A stretch of 64,000 nt of DNA from an uncultured Clostridia bacterium. Its GTDB lineage: Bacteria > Bacillota > Clostridia > Oscillospirales > Ruminococcaceae. The notes beneath the pieces were generated by a model. The model saw only the letters and a program-made list of their open reading frames with translations, was not told the origin of the DNA and searched no databases. The translations under genes and the position numbers were made by a program. Location of the stretch: the NCBI GenBank assembly GCA_947625615.1, contig CANQPB010000011.1, positions 1 through 64,000 of the forward strand, in the 5' to 3' direction. Below are positions 1 to 9,225 of this stretch, in pieces (positions within the stretch are counted from its first letter, which is position 1; every line of letters begins with the position of its first letter).

Positions 1-584
1 GTAGTAATTGAATACTCAGATTCTTCAATTAAACGTTCATATAAAGCAGTGACCTGCTGAAGTAAATTATCGTTTATCACTTTATTAAGAGCAATTTTAT
101 CGTCAAGATTCATAAGAACACTTGCGATTTTTTCTTGCTCTTGCAAATCTGGAAATGCTATTTCAAGATTTTGTATCACGTCTGTTTGAACTCGTTGCCT
201 GCCAGAAGAACCAACCATAGATTTGATTGCAGGCTCTCTAATTAAGGGACTCCTAACAAGATAATACACAAAGTTGGGAACGGTATAACCGCTTTTAGCA
301 CGAAATACAATAAACTCTGTCGAGCCAAACCCTATCTCATCAGGATTTAAAACATTGACCATGGCGATTTTGCCATTTTCAAGGCAGGGAGTAATTCTCG
401 CCATAATAGTATCGCCGTTTCTAAACTTTGTCCCACCAAAGAATTTTGCCAACTCGTATTCAGGCACATCTCTAAAAAATGGTTGTAGCTTGTCCATTGA
501 TATCTTTTTGGCGATTGTTCCCTTTGAAAGGGTTTCCTTGGGATTTATATCAACATATTCAGATAGTCTTGCAACTGTAGTCAT
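1..584 (-). CDS. hsdS: Type I restriction enzyme specificity subunit HsdS (partial, runs off left edge)
   Basis: Reverse-strand reading starts MTTVARLSEYVDINPKETLSKGT...; contains IAFPDLQEQEKIASVLMNLDDKIALNKVINDNLLQQ, typical of the HsdS conserved helix; sits just downstream of hsdM. Confidence 0.85.
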   Translation of the reverse strand, partial: MTTVARLSEYVDINPKETLSKGTIAKKISMDKLQPFFRDVPEYELAKFFGGTKFRNGDTIMARITPCLENGKIAMVNVLNPDEIGFGSTEFIVFRAKSGYTVPNFVYYLVRSPLIREPAIKSMVGSSGRQRVQTDVIQNLEIAFPDLQEQEKIASVLMNLDDKIALNKVINDNLLQQVTALYERLIEESEYSIT

Positions 585-588
585 AAGC

Positions 589-1530
589 TTATTCTTCCTC
601 TTCCTCAACTGGCTCGCAAGAAGCTTCCAACAACTCACTTGCATTAATGTTATATGTAATATCAAATGCTTGCTTTGCTCCATTTATTAACGCGTTAAAA
701 CATATCCTTACATTATCTTCAACTGGAACGCAAGACAATATTTGCAAATTGGACACGTTAGCCTTTTCATCAATATAACACTCTGATAGTATACGTTGCA
801 TCAAATAATCATCAGTTTTTAAGATGCCGTCAATCATATTTGTTGTGATTACATTAAATTCACGAGACAAGACTATTTGTACATCTTTTGCAGTATTACA
901 AATTCTCAAGTTTCTGTTATTTGTTACATTAAAAAGCTCATAAAAATCGCCATCATTTGAAACCAATATACCAAGATGTTTACCGGTGTGCTTAAGCATA
1001 GTAATGAAAATCAATGCATCTTTAAATCCAGCATCAGTATATTCTTTGCCATTAGCTTTTGCAACTCTGAACGGCTTTGTGGAGCGAATTGCTTGATGCA
1101 TAATACATTTTAGTGTATCTTCATCTTTTGGACAAGGTATAATTCTTGCACTTACTCGTGGATTTTCTAAAAACCCATGGGCTATATTTGCAACATAATC
1201 TGCATACTCTGATTCAGAAATGCAATCTTTAAATTCACAGCTTACTTCTGCTAAATCTCCAAATGATTTTTTAAAAGAAGCTATCTTTGTCTCCATAGAA
1301 GTTTTTTCCGATCTATAGTGATTTATCAAGTGCTCTTGAAGTTCAAGCCACACAATTTCAGGAATACAAATTTCAACTTTTTCCGTTAGTCCCATAGCTC
1401 GTATTAAATCTTCGATTTCATAGTATAACAAACTTACAGTAAATTGAGAAAGAAATAATGATTTACCAGAATGGCGGCGTTCCAAAGCATTTGTGTCGAA
1501 ATATAGAAATGCTTTCTCATATTCTGCCAA
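589..1530 (-). CDS. PIN-domain (DUF4935-like) protein encoded between hsdM and hsdS
   Basis: LYFDTNALERRH N-terminus, IPEIVWLELQEHL, TDAGFKDALIF and SNDGDF acidic motifs fit a PIN-fold nuclease; 4 nt gap to the hsdS ATG. Confidence 0.7.
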   Translation of the reverse strand: MAEYEKAFLYFDTNALERRHSGKSLFLSQFTVSLLYYEIEDLIRAMGLTEKVEICIPEIVWLELQEHLINHYRSEKTSMETKIASFKKSFGDLAEVSCEFKDCISESEYADYVANIAHGFLENPRVSARIIPCPKDEDTLKCIMHQAIRSTKPFRVAKANGKEYTDAGFKDALIFITMLKHTGKHLGILVSNDGDFYELFNVTNNRNLRICNTAKDVQIVLSREFNVITTNMIDGILKTDDYLMQRILSECYIDEKANVSNLQILSCVPVEDNVRICFNALINGAKQAFDITYNINASELLEASCEPVEEEEE

Positions 1531-1537
1531 TTTTCAT

Positions 1538-3061
1538 TCACTTCCTTTGCTCTCTAATTTCAAACCCGATTGCAGACAGATTCTTACAGATTTCTATTTC
1601 CAGTTCGTGCGAGCGCTTGAACATCTCGGACAGCTCGGCGGTGAGCCTTGTCATTTTCTCCTCAAACGGCTCGCCGTCGTCCTCCTGCTCCTCAATGCCG
1701 ACATAACGTCCGGGCGTTAAGATATAATCCTGCTTCTCTATGTTCTGCGTCGTAACTGCCGCGCAGAAGCCCTTGACGTCCTCTAAAGTGCCGTTCTGGA
1801 AAGCCTCAAAGGTATCCGCTAACTTTTTAATATCCTCGTCCGAGAAGTCGCGGTGCTTGCGGTCAACCATATGCCCCATTTTTCGCGCGTCGATAAAGAG
1901 CGTTTTGCCTGCCTGCTTCTTGCCTTTGGTGATAAACCAGAGCGTAACCGGAATCGTAACGCTGTAAAAGAGCTGCGTCGGCAGGGCGACAATACCCTCG
2001 ATCAAATCGGCATTGATGATTCTTTTGCGGATCTCTCCCTCGCCGCTCGACTGCGTGGAGAGCGCACCGTTCGCAAGAACAAGCCCGATTTTTCCTCCCT
2101 CGGCAAGGTGATGGATCATGTGCTGAATCCATGCGTAGTTGGCGTTTCCCGCGGGCGGCAGACCGTATTTCCAACGAGGATCATCGGTCAGTTTTTCCTG
2201 ACCCCAAGGGTGATAGTTGAACGGCGGGTTGGCGAGTATGAAATCTGCCTTTAAAGTCGGGTGCAGGTCGTTTGTGAACGTGTCAGCCTGATACGGACCG
2301 AAGTCGGCGTTTATACCGCGAATAGCCATATTCATCTTCGCCATTTTCCAAGTGTCGGCGTTAGCCTCCTGACCGTAGACGGAAATGGCACCTCTTTTGT
2401 GACTGTGATTCAGAATGAATTTTGCACTCTGTACGAACATACCGCCCGAACCGCAGCATGGGTCATACACGCGGCAATTCTCATACGGCTTGATTATCTC
2501 GACAAGCGTTTTAACGATGCTTGCGGGAGTATAAAATTCGCCGCCGTTCACGCCTTCAACCTCGGCAAACTGCGCTATGCAGTATTCATATGTACGACCG
2601 AGCAAATCTTCGCTTTCCTCGGTGTTGCTCATGTCGATGTTGTTTGTAAAGATGTCCACAACGTCGCCCAAAACTCTTTTATCAAGGTCGGGGCTGGCGT
2701 AATTCTTCGGCAGAACATTTTTAAGAGTTTTATTTTCAGCCTCGATAGCGCGCATGGCGTTGTCAATGACCGTTCCGATTTCGGGGGTATGAGCGGCAGA
2801 AGAAATGGTGTTCCACCTTGCCTCCTCGGGAACAAAGAAAACGTTGTCCATCGTGTATGCGTCGCGGTCGTCCTCGAATCCCTCGCCCTCATCGACAAGC
2901 TCCTGATAACGCTTGTCAAAAGCCGCGGAAATGTATCTGAGGAAAATAAGACCGATGATAACCTTGCGGTATTCTGCGGCGGGGATATGTCCCCACAAAA
3001 CGCACGCCGCGTTCCAAAGCTGCTTTTCAAAACCTATATTTGCTTGTGTTTTGTCTGCCAT
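1538..3061 (-). CDS. hsdM: Type I restriction-modification system DNA methyltransferase subunit HsdM
   Basis: Contains VYDPCCGSGGMFVQ (SAM motif) and ILANPPFNY (NPPF motif) with HsdM N-terminal helices; likely start MADKTQANIGF. Confidence 0.95.
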   Translation of the reverse strand: MADKTQANIGFEKQLWNAACVLWGHIPAAEYRKVIIGLIFLRYISAAFDKRYQELVDEGEGFEDDRDAYTMDNVFFVPEEARWNTISSAAHTPEIGTVIDNAMRAIEAENKTLKNVLPKNYASPDLDKRVLGDVVDIFTNNIDMSNTEESEDLLGRTYEYCIAQFAEVEGVNGGEFYTPASIVKTLVEIIKPYENCRVYDPCCGSGGMFVQSAKFILNHSHKRGAISVYGQEANADTWKMAKMNMAIRGINADFGPYQADTFTNDLHPTLKADFILANPPFNYHPWGQEKLTDDPRWKYGLPPAGNANYAWIQHMIHHLAEGGKIGLVLANGALSTQSSGEGEIRKRIINADLIEGIVALPTQLFYSVTIPVTLWFITKGKKQAGKTLFIDARKMGHMVDRKHRDFSDEDIKKLADTFEAFQNGTLEDVKGFCAAVTTQNIEKQDYILTPGRYVGIEEQEDDGEPFEEKMTRLTAELSEMFKRSHELEIEICKNLSAIGFEIREQRK

Positions 3062-3271
3062 AATCAGTTCTCCGTTCAATAATGATAAATATACAAATGT
3101 AATATATTATAATACCATATTTTTGTCACTTTTACAATCGGCAGATTCAACATTTTATCGCATGAAAATTTGACACGCCGATTTGTCAAACGGTTTAATG
3201 CTTGATAACAATGCAGAAAATACGATGAGCATAATAGGTTTTAATTTATTTAGCAATATGCAAAAGGAATA

Positions 3272-4078
3272 TCAACTCTCGGCGTTTTTCTTATCTTCGC
3301 TCGGCAGACTTTTCAGCAGCTCCGTCCCGAATGTTTTGAAAATCTTCTGCACATTCTCATCAATATTGCCTGCGGATTTTACGACGTTCGCAATCGTCAC
3401 ACTTATCTGCTCGGGGGTGAGTTTCGTCACATCCTGAGGCTTAAAGGCTGCCAGTATCTTTTCTAAAAATTCTTTGTTTGCTCTGTTGCCTGCATTGGCG
3501 GCAGAGTTTTTCTTTATGTCCTTGACCGCCGTTATAAATTCATACTGTATGTTAATAAGCTGCTCTGCCTTAAAGTTAGGCTTGGACAATACGACCGCTT
3601 TCCTGACCTCTTTCGCTTTGGGATTGACCTTTCCTGCAAAATCCCTCATAGATTTTGTGAAATCGTTCTGCCCCTCAACAATTTGCGCGAAGTAGTCGCT
3701 CGTATAAAAATCAATCAAAAGCAGCGCCTTAATAAAGTGCGGGTCAACGAGCAACTCGTTCAGAATACCAATCGGAATAGTACGAGAAACGATGTTTGTC
3801 GCCGCGTTCTCGGTTAAACCCAACTCCTCCGCATCAATTATTTTGTGCCTCGGTATGTCAGTTACGCCCAACAGATAATCCGTCGAACAGCCGAAAATCT
3901 TGGCAAGCTTTACTATCTGTTCTATCCCGAGCGTATCCGTCTTTCCGCTCATAAAGCGGTTCAGTGTAGCTTCGGAGATGCCTATTTCCTTTGCAAGCTT
4001 CGCCTGAGACGACTTATTATCTCGAATCCAATCGGAAATCTGGTCGCGGATTGTAAATTTCAAATATTCTTTCGGCAT
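3272..4078 (-). CDS. XRE-family HTH transcriptional regulator
   Basis: SQAKLAKEIGISEATLNRFMSGKTDTLGIEQIVKLAKIFGCSTDYLLG is a classic HTH_3 domain. Confidence 0.85.
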   Translation of the reverse strand: MPKEYLKFTIRDQISDWIRDNKSSQAKLAKEIGISEATLNRFMSGKTDTLGIEQIVKLAKIFGCSTDYLLGVTDIPRHKIIDAEELGLTENAATNIVSRTIPIGILNELLVDPHFIKALLLIDFYTSDYFAQIVEGQNDFTKSMRDFAGKVNPKAKEVRKAVVLSKPNFKAEQLINIQYEFITAVKDIKKNSAANAGNRANKEFLEKILAAFKPQDVTKLTPEQISVTIANVVKSAGNIDENVQKIFKTFGTELLKSLPSEDKKNAES

Positions 4079-4601
4079 AAAATCGCCCCTCCAATAATTA
4101 TTTCTGAAATAATTATACACCACCATTTCGGGGAAATCAATACTTTTTAGAACATTTGTTCTTTATTTTTTTGCTCTCTTCTTGCATATCTGCAAGATTT
4201 GAGGGCAAATTTTTTGCTTTTCCTGCGGAAATGACGGTTTTGGAGGGCTATAGACGGATCTGTGCTATCATTGATTATGGAGGTGATGCACTTGAAATTC
4301 TTGTAGCAAGAATCAATCATATTAAAAACAGTGAAGTTTTTGACGGCTAAGCGAACATATTTAGCTGTTTAGCGGCACGTTGAGGGGCGAAAGAAATATG
4401 CCATAAAGCGCGTGTTTACGCAGTTTGGCGCAAACTCACATTAGACTGCGAAAACGCCTACCCCTGCCTGTGGATAACTGTTCATACCGTCAAAACGGGG
4501 CGGCTGAAAGGGAAAAGAAAAATGCGCTGCATAGCGTGTACAAATCGCTGTACGGCAAAAGTATTTCATTAACAAGCAAAAACAATTTTTAGGAGGAATT
4601 T

Positions 4602-4814
4602 ATGAGTATCAAGAACGAAATCAAGGCAAACATCGTCCGTGCGGGGTTCACTATGCAAGAGATTGTGGACAAGCTGTCAGTCGATTACGGTTGGAGCGAC
4701 AGCGTTTCCAACTTCTCGGGCAAGCTGAACCGCGAATCTCTGCGGTATAAAGAAGCCGTCGAGCTTGCCGACACGCTCGGGTATGAAATTGTCTGGCAAA
4801 AGCGGACGAGGTAA
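4602..4814 (+). CDS. Small DNA-binding-like protein (XRE/LLM-type, common on integrative elements)
   Basis: 70 aa ORF with AGGAGG-type RBS; HTH-like composition IVRAGFTMQEIVDKLSVDYGW...ELADTLGYEIVWQKR. Confidence 0.55.
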   Translation: MSIKNEIKANIVRAGFTMQEIVDKLSVDYGWSDSVSNFSGKLNRESLRYKEAVELADTLGYEIVWQKRTR

Positions 4815-4897
4815 TCAGAAATTTATCGAGGAAGTGATAAACCAAGTGAAATTTGAAGTCACGGCGAATTGCATCTTGTGAAGTCTTGGAGGTACTT

Positions 4898-5071
4898 TTG
4901 AGCAGACGAAAAAAGTTAGTCAACAACACTGCCATACCGCAGCACAAAATTGAGGCGATCGCTCGCTGCCTGTTACCCGACATCCTCGCATTTTATGAAA
5001 GCGAGGAGGGTCAGCGCGAGTTCGCCGAGTGGAAGCGGCAGCAGGAAGAAAACAAGATGCAGAAAAATTGA
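4898..5071 (+). CDS. Small hypothetical protein
   Basis: ORF 4853-5071; a TTG start after GGAGGTAC (LSRRKKLVNNTAIPQHKIEAIARCLLPDILAFYESEEG) is likelier than the upstream ATG; followed by a hairpin terminator. Confidence 0.45.
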   Translation: MSRRKKLVNNTAIPQHKIEAIARCLLPDILAFYESEEGQREFAEWKRQQEENKMQKN

Positions 5072-5080
5072 ATAAAAAGG

Positions 5081-5110
5081 ACAGGCGTACCGAGCGGTGC
5101 GCCTGTTTTT
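5081..5110 (+). terminator. Rho-independent terminator
   Basis: ACAGGCG-taccgagcggtg-CGCCTGT followed by TTTT. Confidence 0.7.
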
Positions 5111-5261
5111 ACTATTTCAGCTTTTTCTTTCGCGGACCCCGAGGTTTTGAGGTCGGCAAAATTTTCTTGCCATTTCTAAAGTGAGTTTCTTCATATCTGT
5201 CAAAGAAAAGCAATAATCCGAACGTGTCGCCGATTGGGAACAGGTTCGGATTATACTGGTT

Positions 5262-5345
5262 TGGTGCGGGTGACAGGACTTGAACCTGCACGGGGTGCCC
5301 ACCAGAACCTAAATCTGGCGCGTCTGCCAATTCCGCCACACCCGC
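5262..5345 (-). tRNA. tRNA-Leu (UAG anticodon)
   Basis: Reverse complement GCGGGTGTGGCGGAATTGGCAGACGCGCCAGATTTAGGTTCTGGTGGG...GGTTCAAGTCCTGTCACCCGCACCA; acceptor and T arms pair, encoded CCA, TAG in the anticodon loop, long variable arm. Confidence 0.95.
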
Positions 5346-5398
5346 GTGCTGTTATCATATCACTTTTTTCGGCGCTTGTCAATCGTTCGCCGGCCAAA

Positions 5399-5454
5399 GA
5401 TGTGGCCTTTGGGCCACATCAAGAAAACAGATATCGGAAATCAGATATCAGAAT
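5399..5454. repeat. Intergenic hairpin repeat family A, copy 1 (short form)
   Basis: GATGTGGCCTTTGGGCCACATC hairpin followed by AAGAAAACAGATATCGGAAATCAGATATCAGAAT. Confidence 0.75.
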
Positions 5455-5467
5455 GGCCTCGCCCGTC

Positions 5468-7033
5468 TCAGGGCGCGAGCCAGTATTCGCCTATGTCCGC
5501 CATGTCGCCGTCGGCGTTGCCCTCAAGCGCGAAGACAGAGGTTTTCAGGTCTTCAAGGTCGTGATCCGGCTCCTTGCCGTAGACATGGTAATCAAAATAG
5601 TCGGTGATATATTCAATGTCCTCGGGGATCACCGCGTGACCCTGCTGGTGAATGTTTATAGCGATGTTTTCGCCGAGATCAAGCGCGTCGAAGACTACCT
5701 TTGCGCCCTTGTAGGCATACCACATCGCCGGGGCGTTCACCCAGTCCTCATATATGCAGGAGCCTATTATAAAGAGATATCTGTACGGCTCGGCGACAAG
5801 GCTGCAAAGCAGATGCTGGTCAAGCGGAAGCGACTCGGCGGTCTTGAATTTCAGGAACATGTCGTTGAACCAACCCCTTTCGGCCGACGACTGCAAGCTG
5901 CCGAGCGGCTCGTTCTGACCGTAGGTGTAGGCGCTGTCGGCGCCCTTTGAGCTGAAATCGTAGGTCTTTCCCTCGGAGACATAGCGGTAAAGCGCAACTC
6001 CGCCCGCGCCGGAACAGGAGGGCGCCACCATTTTGAATCTGCGGTCAAAGGCGCCGCAGACTATCGCCGCCTTGCCCCAGCGGGAAACGCCTGTGACTAC
6101 CGTGTTCACCGGGCTGATGTTAAGCTCCTCGCCGAGGCCGGCCTCAAGCGCGTCGACTATCTTCGAGCAGCCCCAGCCCCACGCCATCAGAACGCCGGTC
6201 TGCTCCTCGGGCTCGGTGCCGTAGGGGTACAGATCGTAAAACGCACCGGTGTGCTTGGTGTCGTCCGAGGCGACGCCGTAGCCGAAAAAGTCGAGAGTAG
6301 CGGTGGCGTAGCCGTTTTTAAGGGCGACGTCCTCGCTTATGCCCTGGTGCATTCCCACGATGACGGGATATCCTCCCTCGGGGGCTTCTATTGAGGAATC
6401 GGGGACGTTCACCGTCGCGCTGACGGTTGTTGTTGCGCCGGTGGATATGCGGGTGATGTTCATTTTAAGGGAATAGGCGCTGCCCTCACCCTTTGTAAGC
6501 TCATATGTCAGCTCCTCGTCCGAGCCGTCCCGCCAGACGCCGTACATATAGTGCTGATACATCGCGCTGATCTCGGCGGCACGCTTCACCCACTCCTCCT
6601 TTGTCTTCACAAAGCTCCCGTCGGCATACTGAAACGGATCCATGAGCTCGTGGGTGGCGGTTATCTCGCCGGGATCCGGAAAATCTCCGTGATAAAACTG
6701 GCCTTCTTCGGCGGCCTTAAGCTTCTGCGTCATTTTGTCAACCTCCGTCTGTGAAACATTTTCCTTTGAAGCGAACGCCTTTGCCTCGGCCGTCGCCGAC
6801 AAAAGATATCCCCCGCTGAGACTTTCCGAAACGTCCATGGCCTCCGCGGCGGCAATTTCCGCCTCAAGGGCGGAAAGATCCGCGGGCTCCTCGGCCAGAT
6901 CTTCGGCCTCGGCGGGATTTTCGCCCTTTTCGGGGCCTTCGCCCGGCGCCGAACACGCAAACAGCGCCGTCATAAGCGCGCCGGCAATAATCAGGCAGAT
7001 TATACGCCTGAGCGTTCCTTTTTTGTCTGTCAT
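5468..7033 (-). CDS. Lipoprotein, CE15-like glucuronoyl esterase / alpha-beta hydrolase
   Basis: Signal with lipobox ALFAC at N-term; nucleophile-elbow VVTGVSRWGKAA and QGHAVIPEDIEY His region resemble CE15 4-O-methyl-glucuronoyl methylesterases. Confidence 0.7.
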   Translation of the reverse strand: MTDKKGTLRRIICLIIAGALMTALFACSAPGEGPEKGENPAEAEDLAEEPADLSALEAEIAAAEAMDVSESLSGGYLLSATAEAKAFASKENVSQTEVDKMTQKLKAAEEGQFYHGDFPDPGEITATHELMDPFQYADGSFVKTKEEWVKRAAEISAMYQHYMYGVWRDGSDEELTYELTKGEGSAYSLKMNITRISTGATTTVSATVNVPDSSIEAPEGGYPVIVGMHQGISEDVALKNGYATATLDFFGYGVASDDTKHTGAFYDLYPYGTEPEEQTGVLMAWGWGCSKIVDALEAGLGEELNISPVNTVVTGVSRWGKAAIVCGAFDRRFKMVAPSCSGAGGVALYRYVSEGKTYDFSSKGADSAYTYGQNEPLGSLQSSAERGWFNDMFLKFKTAESLPLDQHLLCSLVAEPYRYLFIIGSCIYEDWVNAPAMWYAYKGAKVVFDALDLGENIAINIHQQGHAVIPEDIEYITDYFDYHVYGKEPDHDLEDLKTSVFALEGNADGDMADIGEYWLAP

Positions 7034-7135
7034 GTTATCCGTCCTTTCGAAACTATCTTTCGCGGCATTATGCTCCGCCCGCTGATAACAGTATGACATA
7101 AATCTTAGAAAAAGTCAACCAAAACAGAGGATAAA

Positions 7136-7258
7136 GATGTGGCTCTGGCCACATCAAGAAAACAGATGTTAGAAGTCAGATATCAGAATTTCAAGGTGTC
7201 GCCTGCGGCGACATATATAAATTTTTCTAATAATACGTACGGAATGGACGCTCCCAGA
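7136..7258. repeat. Intergenic hairpin repeat family A, copy 2 (long form)
   Basis: GATGTGGCTCTGGCCACATC hairpin + AAGAAAACAGATGTTAGAAGTCAGATATCAGAAT + second hairpin GTCGCCTGCGGCGAC + TACGTACGGAATGGACGCTCCC; alignable to 17343-17467. Confidence 0.8.
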
Positions 7259-7288
7259 GGATAATAACGAAAAAATTTGCAAAACTCG

Positions 7289-7317
7289 TTGATTTTTTCC
7301 GGCGTTTGCGGTAAAAT
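7289..7317 (+). promoter_or_regulatory. Sigma-A-type promoter for the phosphomutase gene
   Basis: TTGATT - 17 nt - TAAAAT immediately upstream of the RBS/ATG at 7346. Confidence 0.6.
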
Positions 7318-7345
7318 GAAGTAAGCATATAAGGAGGAGACAAAA

Positions 7346-8860
7346 ATGAAGAAAAACTATTCGAAACTGAGAAACGAAAGCGATATCCGCGGCGTCGCGA
7401 TAGCGGGCGTGCCGGGGCAGGAGGTAAACCTCACCGAGGAGGCCTGCCGCGACATTGCGCGCGGATTTGCCCTGTGGCTGACAAGAAAAGAGGGAAAGAC
7501 AAACCTTCGGGTCGCCGTCGGGCGGGATTCCCGCCTTTCGGGCGAGACGCTTTCGGGCTGGCTCTGCGACGAGCTTTCTAAGGAGGGCGTTTCGGTCACC
7601 GACATGGGAATGGCGTCCACCCCGGCGATGTTCATGACAACGAAGACCGAGGGCTTTATGTTCGACGGCGCGGTGATGGTAACGGCGTCGCATCTGCCGT
7701 ATAACCGAAACGGGTATAAATTCTTCACCCCCGAGGGGGGCGTCGAGGCCTCGGACATAAACGAGATGATAGCCCTTGCCGAGGGCGAAAGTCACACCGG
7801 GCTGCCGCCGAAAAAGACGGAAAAGGCCGAATTCATGAGCGTTTATTCAAAGCGGCTCGCCGACATGATACGCGCCTCCTGCGGCTCGGAAAGGCCGCTC
7901 GAGGGACTTAGGATAGTCGTCGACGCGGGCAACGGCGCGGGCGGATTCTACGTTGAAAACGTCCTCAAGCCGCTCGGGGCAAACACCGAGGGCTCAAGAT
8001 ATCTCGAGCCGGACGGAAGATTCCCGAATCACATACCCAATCCCGAAAACGCCGAGGCCATGGCCTCGATAACCGAGGCGGTGGCGGAAGCTAACGCGGA
8101 TTTAGGCATAATCTTCGACACCGACGTAGACCGCGCCGGGGCGGTGCTCTCCGACGGCAGCGAGCTGAACCGCAACCGCCTTATAGCAATCCTCTCGGCC
8201 ATGCTTTTAAGAGATCACCCCGGCACGACGATAGTCACCGATTCCGTGACGTCGTCGGGGCTTGCCGAATTTATCGCTGCAAAGGGCGGGGTTCACCACC
8301 GCTTCCGCAGGGGCTACCGCAACGTAATAAACGAATCGATGAGGCTTAATTCCGAGGGGATCGACAGCCAGCTTGCGATAGAGACCTCGGGCCACGGCGC
8401 ATTCAAGGAAAATTACTTCTTGGACGACGGCGCGTATATCGTCACGAAGCTGATAATCGAGCTTTCACGCGCCCGCCGCGAGGGGTATACGCTCGCCTCG
8501 CTTATTGAGGATCTCAAAGAACCCGCCGAAAGCCGGGAATTCAGAATGGATCTCAATTTGGAGGACTTCAAGCCATACGGCCGCAGGATAATCGAGGAGC
8601 TTAAGGAATACGCCGAAAAGCAGGAGGGCTGGAGCCTTGCGCCGTCAAATTACGAGGGCGTGAGGGTGAACCTTGACGGCGCCCACGGCGACGGCTGGTT
8701 CCTTTTAAGGCTTTCGCTGCACGAGCCGCTCATGCCGCTCAACATAGAATCGGATTCCGAGGGCGGCGTGAAAAAGATCGCCGCCGAACTCTCCGGCTTC
8801 ATCGGAGAATACGAGCTTTTGGATTCTGAAAAGCTGAGGGAGTTTGCCGAGGGAAAATAG
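7346..8860 (+). CDS. Phosphomannomutase/phosphoglucomutase
   Basis: TASHLPYNRNGYKFF active-site serine motif, DTDVDRAGAVL metal-binding loop, ETSGHGAFKENYFLDDGAY; four-domain alpha-D-phosphohexomutase length. Confidence 0.92.
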   Translation: MKKNYSKLRNESDIRGVAIAGVPGQEVNLTEEACRDIARGFALWLTRKEGKTNLRVAVGRDSRLSGETLSGWLCDELSKEGVSVTDMGMASTPAMFMTTKTEGFMFDGAVMVTASHLPYNRNGYKFFTPEGGVEASDINEMIALAEGESHTGLPPKKTEKAEFMSVYSKRLADMIRASCGSERPLEGLRIVVDAGNGAGGFYVENVLKPLGANTEGSRYLEPDGRFPNHIPNPENAEAMASITEAVAEANADLGIIFDTDVDRAGAVLSDGSELNRNRLIAILSAMLLRDHPGTTIVTDSVTSSGLAEFIAAKGGVHHRFRRGYRNVINESMRLNSEGIDSQLAIETSGHGAFKENYFLDDGAYIVTKLIIELSRARREGYTLASLIEDLKEPAESREFRMDLNLEDFKPYGRRIIEELKEYAEKQEGWSLAPSNYEGVRVNLDGAHGDGWFLLRLSLHEPLMPLNIESDSEGGVKKIAAELSGFIGEYELLDSEKLREFAEGK

Positions 8861-8903
8861 AGAATATAAAAGTTTTCGCCGGCCTTTTTCAAATCTTCGC
8901 AGA

Positions 8904-8945
8904 AAAGTTCGGCAAAGCCGGTAGTCTGCGAAGCAGACCCGAGGC
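8904..8945. repeat. Small hairpin repeat, related to 9113-9154
   Basis: GTTCGGCAAAGCCGGTAGTCTGCGAAGCAGACCCGAGGC vs GTTTGGCAAAGCCGGTGTTTGCGTTAGCAAACCTGAGGC. Confidence 0.6.
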
Positions 8946-9040
8946 AGGCGACGCGATTAAAACTCTTTGAGCACGAGCAGTCTATCGTTTTTGACTGCGA
9001 AGTGCGAAAAGCAAGTTTTAACGCTTCGCGAATCGCCGAG

Positions 9041-9097
9041 GCGGCTTTGCAGCGCAACGCAAAACCAAAGTGCGATTTTACAGAATTCTTTCGCGTT
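9041..9097. repeat. 57-bp direct repeat, copy 1
   Basis: GCGGCTTTGCAGCGCAACGCAAAACCAAAGTGCGATTTTACAGAATTCTTTCGCGTT, identical to 9164-9220. Confidence 0.9.
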
Positions 9098-9163
9098 TGA
9101 CGGTTTGCAGGAAAGTTTGGCAAAGCCGGTGTTTGCGTTAGCAAACCTGAGGCGTGAGCCGAA

Positions 9164-9220
9164 GCGGCTTTGCAGCGCAACGCAAAACCAAAGTGCGATT
9201 TTACAGAATTCTTTCGCGTT
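9164..9220. repeat. 57-bp direct repeat, copy 2
   Basis: Same 57 bp as 9041-9097. Confidence 0.9.
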
Positions 9221-9225
9221 GCGTA

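Noticed and set aside
2261-3082. 273-aa plus-strand ORF opposite hsdM
   Set aside because: Antisense shadow of a strongly supported CDS; no protein-like motifs.
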